From Anthoceros angustus (Eukaryota > Streptophyta > Anthocerotopsida > Anthocerotales > Anthocerotaceae), in NCBI GenBank assembly GCA_010909165.1, contig MU008195.1, positions 434,001 through 498,000 of the forward strand: 64,000 nucleotides of DNA. The letters run 5' to 3'. The notes under the pieces were generated by a model. The model was given only the letters and a program-made list of their open reading frames with translations, did not search any database and was not told the DNA's origin. A program made the position numbers and the translations under genes. The stretch's first letter is position 1. Each line of letters begins with the position of its first letter. Shown here in pieces: positions 44,634 through 56,331 of the stretch.

Positions 44634-45720
44634 GTTAGCTACCCTCTCGACTCTTCTCTCGGCTTCACGATTTGGAATTGGCTCCTCGACATATATATGC
44701 CGGCATAGGTACGGGCGCCTTGTCCAATCGACGTTGAATTCCTCCTTGCGAACATCTCTCGTAGGGCCATCTCCCCTTCAAAGACTGAGCCAAGAATTCG
44801 CCATCAATTTTCTTGTGCTCGCGTTGTTCTGCAAGGTGCGTTGAAGAATCATCCGGAATTCGCTTCCACACGGGCTCGCACCTCCAACTCACGTGATCCA
44901 CATCGCATGTGACGCATCATCATTCATATTTTGAGCAGCACATGTGCCATTTACGCAACTCCTTGAGTAGGCATGCAGTCGACCTCTCCTTCCTCTACCA
45001 CATTCCTTCTCACACCGACCTCGTGTAGCATTCGCATTTTCCTGCGGGCTCAACTGGGCTTCCTCGGCGGCCCGGGCTTTTCTTAACGCCCGCCCGCCAC
45101 CGCCTCGACCTCACACCTTGAAGGGTTGGAGGCTCGACATCTCGAGTCGGGTTCACATCAGCCAAGGATCTTGTTCTCCTCCGCAGCCTCGAGGAGACGG
45201 TGTCGCTATCCATGTCGCTTCACTGCAAAATCGCCAGGCTGTCTCTACTACAGAATCGCCGGTTCGCCCTCTCGCACATGTAGCAAGGCTAGTCACAATG
45301 ACCAGGTCACCAGCCACTCGCGTCTCACAAATGTTGACTCCGTATCCTCCAAGATCAATCGGATGCTCGCATTCTTGCGTGCTCAACGTGTTTGACCATC
45401 ACGAATAACGGAATTGCTCTCTCACACGTGTATTGATCAATGGTCGATCGAAACACCCAGTCTTCGAAAACCGTGGTTGGTCATGTGAAACCGACCGATT
45501 GCTTCTCATGCATGTGGAATGGCAAATTTCTGGCTACCAGACACATTCATTGGCATTTCAGACACCAAGCTATGTCGCTCCGTTCAGCTCCTCTACAAGC
45601 TATTCAAGAACTGTCCCGTCTTGCACACAGGTGCTCACAAGAAGCCAAGTTTGAACAGCTGCTGGGCTTCCCGCTTGCACGACATGATTGCTGAACAGCC
45701 TGCTGGCCTCTGGAGGCCTC

Positions 45721-45921
45721 TTACTCTATCTTGCGTCTAGAGACGCCATAAAGCAAGGATTGTGCTCGAAGCAAACACACCTTCTGAATCATTGTAGGCG
45801 CATTGATCAATCCGAAAGGTATTACAATCTCGCTGCCCTCCTCCAACCAACACTTCTTTTGTCCCTCCTTGCCTTTCTTTCCAGCTTTTCCTTCCTTCTT
45901 GCGACGCAATGAATTCCCCAT
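45721..45921 (-). pseudogene. stray reverse-transcriptase fragment in gypsy leader
   Basis: The frame contains VIPFGLINAPTMIQK, resembling the RT motif MPFGLTNAPATFQ. It lies between the 5' LTR and gag, where no RT belongs. It may be a rearranged or nested piece of another gypsy element. Confidence 0.4.
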
Positions 45922-46195
45922 CGTTCTTCCACGCCCGATCCCAATCCTCTACCACCAACGCCTTGCACTCACTTGACCTCGAGCAAACGCCTCGCACCTT
46001 CAAAGGTCCTGCTCTTGTCCCCACACCGCCATCCATCTCACCGAATAACAACTTCCCGCCACAGTGCTCCCACATTCCTTCGGCCCCTAGCCCCACTTCC
46101 CCACTCGAGTGTTCTTCCGTCACCCAAATCACCGATCCATTCAACAAGGCTATTCGGATCCATTGCGATCAAGACTCTGGCCCCCGATACCAAGA

Positions 46196-46564
46196 TGTAA
46201 TCGACATTCCTGAGAGGAGACCAAGACACAAGGCGCAAGATGGAATGCGAGGGGCCGTCTTGATTCTTGGGAGCGGGTCAAGTAGCCTCCGCCTCGTCCG
46301 CACGTGTCCTTTTCTCCTTGACTGGGTTCTCGAGTCCGTTACTAGCTAGCTAGGTTAGTGTCATCTAGGTTAGCCTAATCGACTTCCATTTAACCGTGGT
46401 TGGCCTATTTGCCTCAATCGCCTTCCTAATGCGCCGCCTAGCTCGTTGTCGGCGTCTTCCCCACGCTTAGCGCAAAATCTAGCACGATCACATAGCTAGC
46501 ATCTATCATCAAGCTGGCTTGTCCTGCTTGTCCGTTCACAGTCTGCATTTATCTGACTGTGACA
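46196..46564 (-). repeat. gypsy 5' LTR
   Basis: 369 bases bounded by TG...CA on the element strand, flanked outside by ATTTT and inside by the primer-binding site. Confidence 0.92.
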
Positions 46565-46753
46565 ATTTTGTCCAAGTTTCATCTTTCAAAGAGGTGTATT
46601 GGGGAAGCCTACGTCAGACGTCCGACACATTTCATAGAGACTCGACCTTGTTGGACGTCCGGTATGACGGAAGCGATGAAGAGCATGCGCCGGACATGCG
46701 GCGTATTTTTACATTACTTATTTCTACTTCAATTGTTTCCATCTCTTATGGTA

Positions 46754-46830
46754 GGGGTGTACATAGACTTCTTAGTATAAGAACTCCGCAGTTAAGCACT
46801 CCAGGGGTGGGTCAGTACCGGGATGAAATG
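46754..46830 (+). repeat. 5S-rRNA-derived fragment (SINE-like)
   Basis: Bases 46780-46797 (agaactccgcagttaagc) are identical to plant 5S rRNA. The following cagtaccgggatg aligns with the 5S C-box region (tagtactaggatg). The spacing is that of the 5S internal RNA polymerase III promoter. The 3' part of 5S is not conserved, so this is a pseudogene or the head of a 5S-derived SINE. Confidence 0.6.
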
Positions 46831-47675
46831 TTATACTTGTGGTGGTTTGAAAACTTTGTAAATCATCATAGTATCTGGACTTGTTGGCTTCCCTCAAGTG
46901 AGGTTTAATTCTTGAGACTTCCCACTTGATTATGGTAATTATGCTAAAGTTAGCAAAACTGTTTTTGAAAACGTATGCGATATATTTTTTGAAAGTCATT
47001 TTTTTAATGACATTATGTTCGCACATTTCTTTTGTATACAACATTAAAAGCTTTCCGGACTTAGTTTATGTGCCCTACTTGCGACTTGTAGCTGGATTTT
47101 TTCGACTGGTGCAGTGGACCTACGTAGGGCGCTTCCAAGTTTTACGCGCGCGCTGGCTATACATTGTTTGGCTAGCGTTCGACGATATCCTGGCTCTCAG
47201 ATTCTGCATCAGATAGCTGTTGCTCAAGAATGGGAGTTGCCTCCATCCTTTTCGATTTGAACTTACTCCATGTTTTCTTCAAGCCCGATGCTCCATCAAC
47301 CAACATTGTTTTTGCAGCCATCAAGTTCCTGCTATTCACACCCTAATGTGAGTCCTCAAGCCCCATACCACCAATCACCGCCCCGACATTCTCCGCAAAT
47401 ACCTACCCCCATCCTGCGTGATAATATGTCAGCCTTGGCTCTTGTGGCAAATCCCCGGTTCCATGCACGCACTAAAGGGGGAACCCGAAGGTTCCCTATT
47501 GTTTGGTGTGGTTGTGTCTTCAGTCTCCTGGAGACGTAATAATTGCACAAGGCACAACAATAGAATTTTATGCTTGGTGTCTATCTAGCAGACTCTAAAC
47601 AACTTGGCGAGTAATACAGGGTGGATAAAGCTCACCTTAGGATCTAATCACCTTGTAAGTTAACAATCAAGCTTT
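46831..47675. other. intergenic, nothing recognised
   Basis: Mixed composition with no supported gene. Short open frames on both strands have no family resemblance. The right end should hold the 3' untranslated region of the minus-strand gene ending at 47676. Confidence 0.3.
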
Positions 47676-48149
47676 TCACACTGCAGGCTTTACATCTTGT
47701 GGCTCCTCATCTAGCAAAGGTGTCTTCCCTGCGGCAAGAAGGAGCTCCAGCTGAGCGATTCTAGCCATGGCAGCTTTGAGTTTGGCTGCGAGGATGGGAG
47801 TGGCCTCTCTTGAATAGTACATCTCAGGCCTCTGCTCCTGTTCCTGACCATGGACCACTCCGAGTAGTGGTCCATGGTCTTTGGTCGCGAAGCTATTCAC
47901 GTGTGCCACCAATCCCTGCAGCATAAGCTGCGGCGTGTTCGACGGCGATGGTGTGTTGGGCACTTCCTCCTTGGCCTCTCCCTGTCTCCTACCTCGTTTC
48001 CTTTTCTCATACACCAGAGGGCACTCGTAGCTGGCCCCCGCTATGGTCTTCATGGCTCTGATCCTCCTTGCCAAGCAAATTTTGAGGGTCTGAACGCACA
48101 AGAGGCTAAGCGCTATGGCTGTGAAGAGTGCAATTGCGAGAGTGGCCAT
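47676..48149 (-). CDS. hypothetical single-pass membrane protein
   Basis: This intact frame has 157 residues from the ATG at 48149; an in-frame ATG at 48221 would add 24 residues. It starts with a hydrophobic segment (MATLAIALFTAIALSLLCVQ) that is a membrane anchor or signal, then a basic stretch (KICLARRIRAMK, YEKRKRGRRQGEAKEE), a variable middle and an Ala/Leu-rich helix (AKLKAAMARIAQLELLLAAG) near the C-terminus. The helix could form a coiled coil. I do not recognise the family. Codon use and composition look coding. It may be a small signal-anchored membrane protein; function unknown. Confidence 0.55.
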   Translation of the reverse strand: MATLAIALFTAIALSLLCVQTLKICLARRIRAMKTIAGASYECPLVYEKRKRGRRQGEAKEEVPNTPSPSNTPQLMLQGLVAHVNSFATKDHGPLLGVVHGQEQEQRPEMYYSREATPILAAKLKAAMARIAQLELLLAAGKTPLLDEEPQDVKPAV

Positions 48150-48221
48150 GGCGGTGGGATTATATGTGAAGAGGGGGCGAAACGAGAAGGTGGGGCATAA
48201 TGTTTGCTTGACAGAGTTCAT

Positions 48222-49121
48222 GCAAGTTCAAGTCTATGTGGAAGTGTCTTAAGCTAACTGCACTTACCTTACGAGGGAGTGTTAGATATATAATTAATAT
48301 GCCGTTAGTAAGGTTAAGCTAGAGTTAGCGAAATGTCATATTTTGTTAGGGTTCTGTATTTAAAGGAAAAACACACAAGACAATTTTGTAAGGTCAATAG
48401 TTTGGTTTGGTTGAAACTTAGTGTTCACATGCTAAGTGACACCGTCTGCATGTCCACTTAGTCCTTTGCGTATCCATGGGGACACAACGATTCTGAAGGA
48501 GTAGAGTTGATTGGAACCATCAGTTACATGCTATGCGCACCCAATATGTGAGTGCAAGTTTGCGCACTCATCATAGTTATCCATTTCAAATACTTGAATT
48601 GTGAACGAGGCCACTTTATAAGGTTTTATGCAGAAACTCCTGTTTTGGTAACATTTAGTAGCGCAAGAGTTCACCTCTTTGGATGTTTCGTAAGATCCAA
48701 GGATTAAAAAACACCCTTGTGATTTTTAAGCTTTGGGCCTTTTTCTTCTCTTGCGCCGCACGTCAGGTAAGCGTAATTTGCTCGCCCGGGCGCGCGCTTT
48801 TTCCTCTCGAGTCTTTCTGGCAAGACAGAAAAAGGCATTGATGGTCATTCCCCTGTGCACAAACAAGATTACGGACAACCTTGGGGTTTAACTTAACCAG
48901 CTGGTTGTATTTGGGCATGAATCCGTGGCGCCCTTGTCACAATACCTATACAGAACGGAAGAAGAAAACAAGACCTAAACTAAACAATCCCAAGTACCGT
49001 GTGCGCGGACCGTGTACAGCAATACCCACCAATACCCATTACTGTAGGCTTGTTACTGTAATGGGCATAACCACTAAGAGAATTGCTGGCCTCTGCTCCC
49101 GCACTTCATGACGCGGCCACC
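48222..49121. promoter_or_regulatory. divergent region between membrane-protein and CCDC97 genes
   Basis: The two genes start on opposite sides, so both promoters should lie here. No coding region is seen and no specific element stands out. Confidence 0.35.
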
Positions 49122-50431
49122 ATGGGAAGGGAGTTCAGGTCGTCTGAGATGGATGATGCAGCTGTGAACTGTATAGCAGAGCGGCTTTCTGCTATTCCGG
49201 ATTTGCACATGCCATACTCATTCGCACGCCGAGCTGAAGCTGTGTCCAATGACGAGAAGCAATTGCATTTGAGGTCCTTGCTCCGCAGAGATGCGGCTGT
49301 CTTTCTAGGTTGGCTTTACTCCTGCCTGTCTGCTTCTAGGAGAAGCTTGTCTATTGACCGATCTGATTTTCCGTGCCTTGCGCTATTTTCCTAGGTTTCC
49401 TGTGGCAGGTGATTGATCGGGGATTCTTGTTCACTATGCAGAGCGGTACGGGCCTCATCTTAGTGTCATGGAGCTGGAGAAGTTTCAGGTTCTGGGACAG
49501 GACTATGAAGTCGCATGGCACTTGAAGAAACTGAGAAGTGCTGCCAGTCCAACTGCCGAGGAACGGAGAACCAGGGCAACTGCCGTGAAGAACAGGCGTC
49601 TTGCTTACATGAGCCGGTTGGTCCAGGGTGGCCAGTATTTCTCGGAAGACGAAATCAGGCTGCGGTCGCCCTTGCTGCACCACGAGTACGTTGGCAGGTT
49701 CCAAGATGCATCTGCACGAGGCGTTGCAAGACCTGGGGAGCGCTTCTCTGAGCTGTTGTTGCGGCGATCAGAGGAAGTATTCATCCAGCAGCAGCTGAGG
49801 AAAGAGCTAGAACAGGCCGGGATGGTGGAGGAGGAGGAGGGGGATGATGATGATGATGATGAGAATGGTGTATCCCAACATGAAGATGACGAGCAAGACA
49901 GTGAGGAAGAGGAAGAGGAAGCGGAAGCGGAAGAGGAGATTTCAGACATGGAGGTAACGGGGGCCAAAGCAACGGGCATCCAACTTGCAAAGGTAATTTG
50001 TCTTCATCTTCGGGTTGCTGTTTCCTCGTCCTCGCTTTGCTCCTCAGGAGCAAAAGCTGAGTACTGCTCTGGACTGGGATGTAGGTTAGTACTCACACCT
50101 GCAGTCTTCTCAGCTTCCATTTATTTTTTGTCAGGAAACGGATATTGAACAAGGAGAACATCCTGATCCAGAGGTGCCAGGGGCTCCCCAAGATGGCGCT
50201 GAAGAGGCCACGGAAGGCAAAGTGGCTCCATCCTTGGATATGGTCCTGTGCGACAGTTCTTCTAAGGAACGAATGGATGATCTGATCCGCGTGATGAAGG
50301 AGAAATTTCTGTCCGGAGGGGATGCTGACCATGTGAACTACACCGCTATCGACAATGATCATACTCTGGATGATGACTGGCTGGTAGAAATGTCTCGTGA
50401 TGCTGAAGAGAAGTACTTCGAAGGAGATTAG
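49122..50431 (+). CDS. CCDC97-like protein (DUF2052 family)
   Basis: Three exons joined in phase (49122-49308, 49442-49992, 50135-50431) encode 344 residues. The conserved CCDC97/DUF2052 blocks are present: DAAVFLERYGPHL, then NRRLAYMSRLVQGGQYFSED, LRSPLLHHEYVGRF, and the C-terminal VMKEKFLSGGDADHVNYTAI followed by DAEEKYFEGD. A long acidic Asp/Glu stretch (about residues 200-240) separates the domain from the tail. In animals CCDC97 associates with the SF3B part of the U2 spliceosome, so a nuclear role in splicing is likely by homology. The ATG at 49122 has a good context (ccaccatgg) and starts the first conserved block after about ten residues. Confidence 0.88.
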
Positions 50432-52175
50432 ATGATGTCGAAGGACCATTGTTGATAATGCAGTGTGTGCACGGTTCTTTGAATTGTAATATATGAGAGT
50501 TTTAGGTTTGGTGTATATATCAATCTTCCAGTGGCAATTGTATGTCCGAACCACGATTCGGTGGACGTGTTTACCTGCTCCACTTCTGTGATGTCCTGAT
50601 ATGTTTCTTGACGAAGTACAGGCCTTTAACGTGTGGGCAGGTCCCTTTAGTGTAAATTAATCGCCTTCGGTGTCAAATGCTTCTCAAGTTGATTGCAATG
50701 CAAATTTCTATTTTCACTTTTGGAAAGCAAACGAAACCATGTCAAGATTAATCTGTTTATGTTTCTGTGCAGCTTTGCTTCTGTCAAAGAGCATGGCCGT
50801 TCGTTAATTGTAACACATTTTTATATCCATTGATTGCAGTTTGTTGGCAGGTCCTCTGCATATGTTGGATGCTACATGTATTTTTTTAGAGGGTCTGGAG
50901 GCCACATTTATGGAGATATCTCTTGGAGCAAGAAGCAGTTGGGTAAGATGTTGAGTTTTCCCTTCACTTACGATGTAACTCTTGTTTGTTGATGGCAACC
51001 ATCACATTGACAAGTAATAAGCTGGCTTATCAAGCGCCTCTAAGACAGATTGGAGGACAATGCTTGTGGTGCATTAGCTTGCACAATAGCTTGAGCCGGT
51101 GCACCAGACAGCTGCTGTTCGGATGGTGTGACTCCTTCTGGCCGCCTTTCAGTCATCATTCTGGACTTGGATTCGCTGCTCAACTTCGCTGCATTGGACT
51201 GGCTTATTTTCGTTGTTGTATTCTCGTCCACAGCCTGTGGTGCATGTATGAAATAAGAAATGCGACAGGAGGGGGATGGGTTGGAAGATGCCTTCCACCG
51301 CCTGGACAGGGCATGGAGGTATGTCAATTTATTTTAACAGGTAGTGTCAACGCCAAACCTGTAGCTTTTGAACGACTTAAGTGCCTGGTGAATCTCGGTA
51401 TTGCGCAGAGCAAACGTGCTAACTGTTCTGTGTGCTTACACAGATTTGACAGTTGCTTGGAGGAAGAACGAGAGAAAGTAGTATCTTGTTAATCGCATGC
51501 TTTGCAGGTGACTTTGTGACATCTAGCCCTTGTCCTACATGTGTTCCAAGCAGCCTAGTTCGGCGGTGGGTGTTCTCATCGATTGTGCATGGCGATTTCA
51601 GGAAAAGAGAGGCAAAGTCCGTGAATTACATGGGGAGGCTCAAAGGGAAATGTCACGGCCTGGCAGGTGTTACAAATTCCGGCTCAGTGTCATTGCTTTT
51701 CTTCTCACGTAAAGATCAGGTGATAAAAAAAGTGTCCCTCAGTTGCACAAGATATGGGGTCAGCTGATGAAGACAGGGTATCAAAATTCTCGATTCGCCC
51801 CACCAGGTCGAGATTGTCCTCCCTCTCCACTTCCCTCCTGTCCGCGTTTTCTGCTCGGTAAGAGAAAATTGAGCTCTCACTGTTATGACTTGATGCCTCT
51901 GAACATTTTAACGACACTGGAAATGTGCGGAGTAGAGGTTTGCTTGGCTCTGTTTCGGGCAATGTGATAGCAAGGCTAGAGGACGACTGGAGATTGTTAT
52001 GTAACATGACCTACAAAGGAAACATGACCTGATCGGTGATTTCGCTAGAAAAGAGTCATGACCTGATCGATGATTGCGCCGCAAAGGAAACCTGACCTGA
52101 TCGGTGAGCCCTGAGCATCGGAGGGTCTCGATGTCGGTCTCTACCTTCACATCAGCGCACAACTACCGATGGCGG
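50432..52175. other. possible minus-strand gene pieces, unassigned
   Basis: Minus frames at 51040-51327 and 51705-52007 have coding-like composition (for example SKSRMMTERRPEGVTPSEQQ and VEREDNLDLVGRIENFDTLS). They could be exons of one gene, but I find no family and no secure splice chain. The first part is the 3' flank of the CCDC97 gene. Confidence 0.2.
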
Positions 52176-52279
52176 AGACTCTCGGCGGCCAGAGCTGCTC
52201 TTCAGACTCCTATCGGTGGACTCATCAGAGTTGGCTCAAGGCAGGCAGTATAGCCTGGTTATCTCGAAAATATCCGTTA

Positions 52280-53420
52280 CGTCCTTTACCGCGCAGTTGA
52301 TGTATGGACGATGTGCGATAAACAACCAGAGTTGACGAGCAACGACGTTTCACATAACGACGACACTCTTAAGACCCTACGAACTGGCAGTTCGTCCGAA
52401 TCGACAGCCGTCCAGTTTTAGAGTGAGAAACAACGTTTCATACAACGACGACACTCTTAGATCTACGAACTGGCAGTTCGCCCGAACTTGACAGTTGTCC
52501 GGTTTTAGAGTTGGTGTACCTTACACCAACTTTGTGCTAGTAGATAATTTAGCTCTAATTTGGATAATTCAATTTTGGGATTGAATTGAACTGTTAAACG
52601 AATTGTAAATGATGAACTATGATATCACGATCATGCCATCGAACTGAACTAGATATAAATGATCCCAAGTCATGACCCCTTCGAGATCTGGTTATGGTCT
52701 TCGTTTGGTTTTGCACATATTCCATTATATCCGAGGCCAAATCTAAACTCTTTTTTGCTTGTAGAGTTTTGTGCCCAACATCTCAGTAAGTCAGCCAGTT
52801 TTATGAGACTCGGCTAAGTGTTCGTTTTTTTTTGCACATATTCCATTATAAACGAGGCCAAATCTAAACTCTTTTTTGCATGTAGAGTTCTGTGCCCACC
52901 ATCTCGGCAAGTCAGCTCTACCACACAACATAGCTTCAAGCCCTAGTTCCTAGAGTTCAAGGAGCTGTGACGCACGAAGGAGGAATTTGTATGAGATGGA
53001 ATGGGCTGGTGTTCAAAATGTAACGTGTAAACCGGAAAACTATGTTTTTTCACGTCATAATTCCTCGAACCTTGGGTTTTTCGCGCCGGTTCAGTTTGGC
53101 CTCCAAACTAATTCAAATCGAATCGAAACCTAGTCTTTACTTGCTTACTTCAGCAGACTGACAACGATGTTGGATCTTGTCTGGGAACAAGTACAATTCA
53201 ATTTTGTGCTGCTGCGAGTTAGAATTGAATTGAACGATTCAGTTTTATGTTGACATGGGTTAGAACTGAATTGATCTGAGCGAACGGCTTATGCGGACTA
53301 CGAGTCCGTACGGGTCCTAAATTGAACGATTCGGTTTCATGTTGACGTGGGTTAGAACTGAATTGATATGAAGCGAACGGCTTATGCAAACGGCTGATGC
53401 GGACTACGAGCCCCCCGTAG
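52280..53420. repeat. cluster of short tandem duplications
   Basis: Three separate two-copy repeats follow each other. One unit, of about 90 bases, lies at about 52330-52515 (aacgacgacactcttaga, gaactggcagttcg). One, of about 125 bases, lies at about 52700-52920 (tttgcacatattccattata, cgaggccaaatctaaactc). One, of about 120 bases, lies at about 53220-53420 (attgaacgattcagtttcat, gaacggcttatgc). No coding region is seen. Confidence 0.7.
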
Positions 53421-54290
53421 GGATCCTAAAGGACACTTTGTCGATATCCCTTTCTTGAATAATAGAAGCCCTTGGCCCGCCATGTTCTGTAACACCATAA
53501 TGATATGGACAAAAAATAAATTTTATAATTTTAATATACTATTTTAAAGATATAGATCTGTATTATTATATTTTATTAATAAATTATTAATCATTTTTTT
53601 ACCATTTAATGATGTCTCCTCCCTAGCTGCATACAAGCTCCACATAGTGCTTGCATCATCCATTATGCTTTCTACTTAAGGAATTGTTCATACTCTATTA
53701 CTCTAGGATGCTTTCTATTTAAGAAAATTTTCATACTCTAGGATGCAAGAAATTTTTCATACTTGTTCGTAGCCAAAAACAAGAAACCGTTCATACTTGT
53801 CCACAGAAAAAGTTGTTCATAATGCTTTCACGCAAGAAATTGCTAAACCATTCCTGTTTAAACAATAGAAGTCCTCCTTGACCTTGTATCACACACTTGA
53901 ACAATACATAAAAGCCCTTGACCGTGCATCACATACTTGAATAATGGAAACCCTTGACCTTGCCATGTTCTATAACAGCATGATGATGAGGATACAAAGA
54001 ATAAATTCACAATTATTTCAATATTTTGTATACCATATTTTTATCATTGTTTATCATTATAGTCATACTCATATATATGTATATACTTGGCCACGCAACT
54101 ATATACTAGGCCATGTAACTATATACGAGGCTATGTAATGCGTAAACTGTTTGCCACTTAGGACACCCTCGAGTTTGTGTGGGCCGTTGTGAGTTTGTGT
54201 GAGTTGAATGTGTGGATTTGTGTGAGGATCTGTGTTCATTTTGGGCTTTAGAATCGCTTGCATTTGGTAGTAGCATTCCATTTCTCGTGT
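53421..54290. other. AT-rich intergenic region with small repeats
   Basis: Degenerate short repeats (ttcatactctaggatgc, cttgaccttg) occur at about 53690-53960. No gene is seen. Confidence 0.35.
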
Positions 54291-54474
54291 GTCCCACTAA
54301 TGCACAACAAGGTGCACCATACAAAATTTACAACAAAGTACGTTGTAATACACTTGTTGTAAATATGCCCCATATTAAAGAAGCTGAAAATATATATTTT
54401 TGTTATTAATAATATGCATTTTTGTATAAAAGTTTTTTCCATACATATATATTACTTAAAAGGCGTTGTAATTT

Positions 54475-55130
54475 AAATGTTGTAATTTATTTTGCAGTTG
54501 GGATATTGTAAATGGTTTTGTAAAACAGGTCGTTGTAAAGTGCGTTGTACCCACACCAAGACGTCTTAAACGTAGACGTTGTAATTCCTTTTGCAATTGG
54601 GATATTGTAAATGGTTTTGTAAAACTGGTCGTTGTAAAGTGCGTTGTACCCACACCGAGACGTCTCAAACTTAGACGTTGTAATTCCTTTTGCAATTGGG
54701 ATATTATAAATGGTTTTGTAAAACTAGTCGTTGTAAAGTGTGTTGTACCCACACCGAGACGTCTCAAACTTAGACGTTGTAATTCCTTTTGCAGTTCGGA
54801 TATTGTAGATGGTTTTGTAAACCTCATCGTTGTAAAGTGCGTTGTACCCGCACCGAGACGTCTCAAACTTAGACGTTGTAATTCCTTTTGCAATTGGGAT
54901 ATTGTAAATGGTTCCATAAAACTGGTCGTTGTAAAGTGCGTTGTACCCACACCGAGACGTCTCAAACTTAGACGTTGTAATTCCTTTTGCAATTGGGATA
55001 TTATAAATGGTTTTGTAAAACTGGTCGTTGTAAAGTGCGTTGTACCCACACCGAGACGTCTCAAACTTAGATGTTGTAATTCCTTTTGCAATTGGGATGT
55101 TGTAAATGGTTTTGTAAGAGGCATTGTAAA
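54475..55130. repeat. 99-bp minisatellite, about six copies
   Basis: The landmark gacgttgtaattcc recurs at 54575, 54674, 54773, 54872, 54971 and (as gatgttgtaa) 55070, a constant period of 99 bases. As 99 is a multiple of three, frames stay open through the array. A minus frame (54456-55166) encodes a 33-residue repeat (FTKPFIISQLQKELQRLSLR). The motif gttgtaa/ttacaac is frequent inside and on both sides. The array lies within about 320 bases of a CACTA-type terminus and probably belongs to that transposon. Confidence 0.9.
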
Positions 55131-55179
55131 TAGGTGACATGGCAAGGGTTGCTGACTAGGCGCCACATGGCAATGGGCA

Positions 55180-55451
55180 CCACGTCATCACATGGTGATG
55201 TGGCGATGAGGGCCATGTCATCAAATCATGCCATGTCATCACCTGATGATTTGGCAATGAAGGCCCATGTGGCAACAACATGCCATGTCATCACTTGGTG
55301 ATGTGGCGCCATATCACCACTTTAATGACATGGCACTGGAACTGGCCATGTCAGCAATTTTACAACGTCATGAAGCTCTCGGTTTACAACCCTATGTTAA
55401 GCTCGCTTTACAACGCGTTGTAACCGTTGTAAACCTCATTTTCTTGTAGTG
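55180..55451. mobile_element. end of a CACTA-type DNA transposon
   Basis: The sequence ends in tttcttgtagtg at 55451, the reverse complement of the plant CACTA terminus CACTACAAGAAA. Subterminal gttgta/tacaac motifs in both orientations (55350-55440) and atgacatggc-type motifs (55190-55330) fit transposase-binding subterminal repeats. The other end was not found with confidence; a CACTA at 54295 lacks the rest of the terminus. The 99-bp array is probably internal to this element. Confidence 0.5.
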
Positions 55452-56331
55452 CTCGGGGTCTCCTTGCCTTATTATTGCTTGCCACTTGGACAACATAGAA
55501 GCTCAAACATCAACGAGGCCTATTTGCATGTATTATATCTTACCGTTAGGTACAACCAAGCGCGCCAAGGATGGCTGCACACCATTCACCCTTGCTCTCT
55601 TCTCCGTTTCTCTTGCACGCTATGACCACGGGCTTACCCCTTTGTGGACAAAGCAGCTCAAGGGCCTGGTCCTGTGGAGGCTACCTTGGATCCTTTGTGG
55701 ACAGTAGTAGGGACAGAAGATGATGACAAAGCTTTGGTTGAAGAACCAAGACTCGTGAGTGAAGCTGAGGACATTGCGTCACAATCGCAAGCTTTAGGGT
55801 AGCATATCTCCAAGTGGCTTTTATATGTCAGTTCCTGCCATGGAAGGAGAATCCTCGTATCAAAGGATTTCCAAGTTTAGCGGGAGGCCATGAACATTGG
55901 CTTTGCGGGGATTTAAGACATATTACAGGACTGTGGTTTCGGAACTGCGTCTGCGGCATGGTGCTGCTTTTACTCTGCAGTTTGCCTTTGAGCAAATGGC
56001 AAGATGGTTGGTCGATGAGGCCTTGGATGTATTTCGGATGCATTCAACTTGCTTGGCCCCGCCAGCTGGTAATCCTATCCGCTTTGTCATGCAAAGAATT
56101 GCAATACGACGGCTGTATAAATCACAATTGTGTTGCCCATGCACTAATGGAGGCAGTAGCGGGCTCCTAGTTCGATTTATCTACGCCGACCGGATCAGAC
56201 CACGTGCATTTTGAATTTGCCCAGATCCCAGATACAGGGCTCCAGATCACGGCATCGGGCTCCCACAAGCCAATCCAGTAGGTAAGATAGCAAATTAAGC
56301 TGACATCTGGAGGAGCCGTGATGCAGGAAGG
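55452..56331. other. intergenic between transposon remnants
   Basis: No gene is recognised. Open frames at 55814-56214 lack family resemblance. Confidence 0.3.

Larger units (their letters stand above)
39715..46564 (-). mobile_element. Ty3/gypsy LTR retrotransposon, full length but decayed
   Basis: This is a 6,850-base element on the minus strand. The 369-bp LTRs (39715-40083 and 46196-46564) read TGTCA...TTACA in element sense. The 5-bp target-site duplication ATTTT occurs at 39710-39714 and 46565-46569. The primer-binding site next to the 5' LTR (about 46181-46193) reads TGGTATCGGGGG in element sense, like the 3' end of initiator Met-tRNA. A polypurine tract (AGAGGAAGGAGGA) precedes the 3' LTR at about 40084-40098. 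The gag-protease-RT-RNase H-integrase order is Ty3/gypsy. All reading frames are interrupted. The two LTRs differ at many positions and small indels, so the insertion is old. Confidence 0.92.

Noticed and set aside
54295-54299. CACTA at 54295 as left end of the CACTA-type element
   Set aside because: The following bases do not match the CACTACAAG terminus, and the flanking three bases (tcc) do not match those at the right end (ctc).
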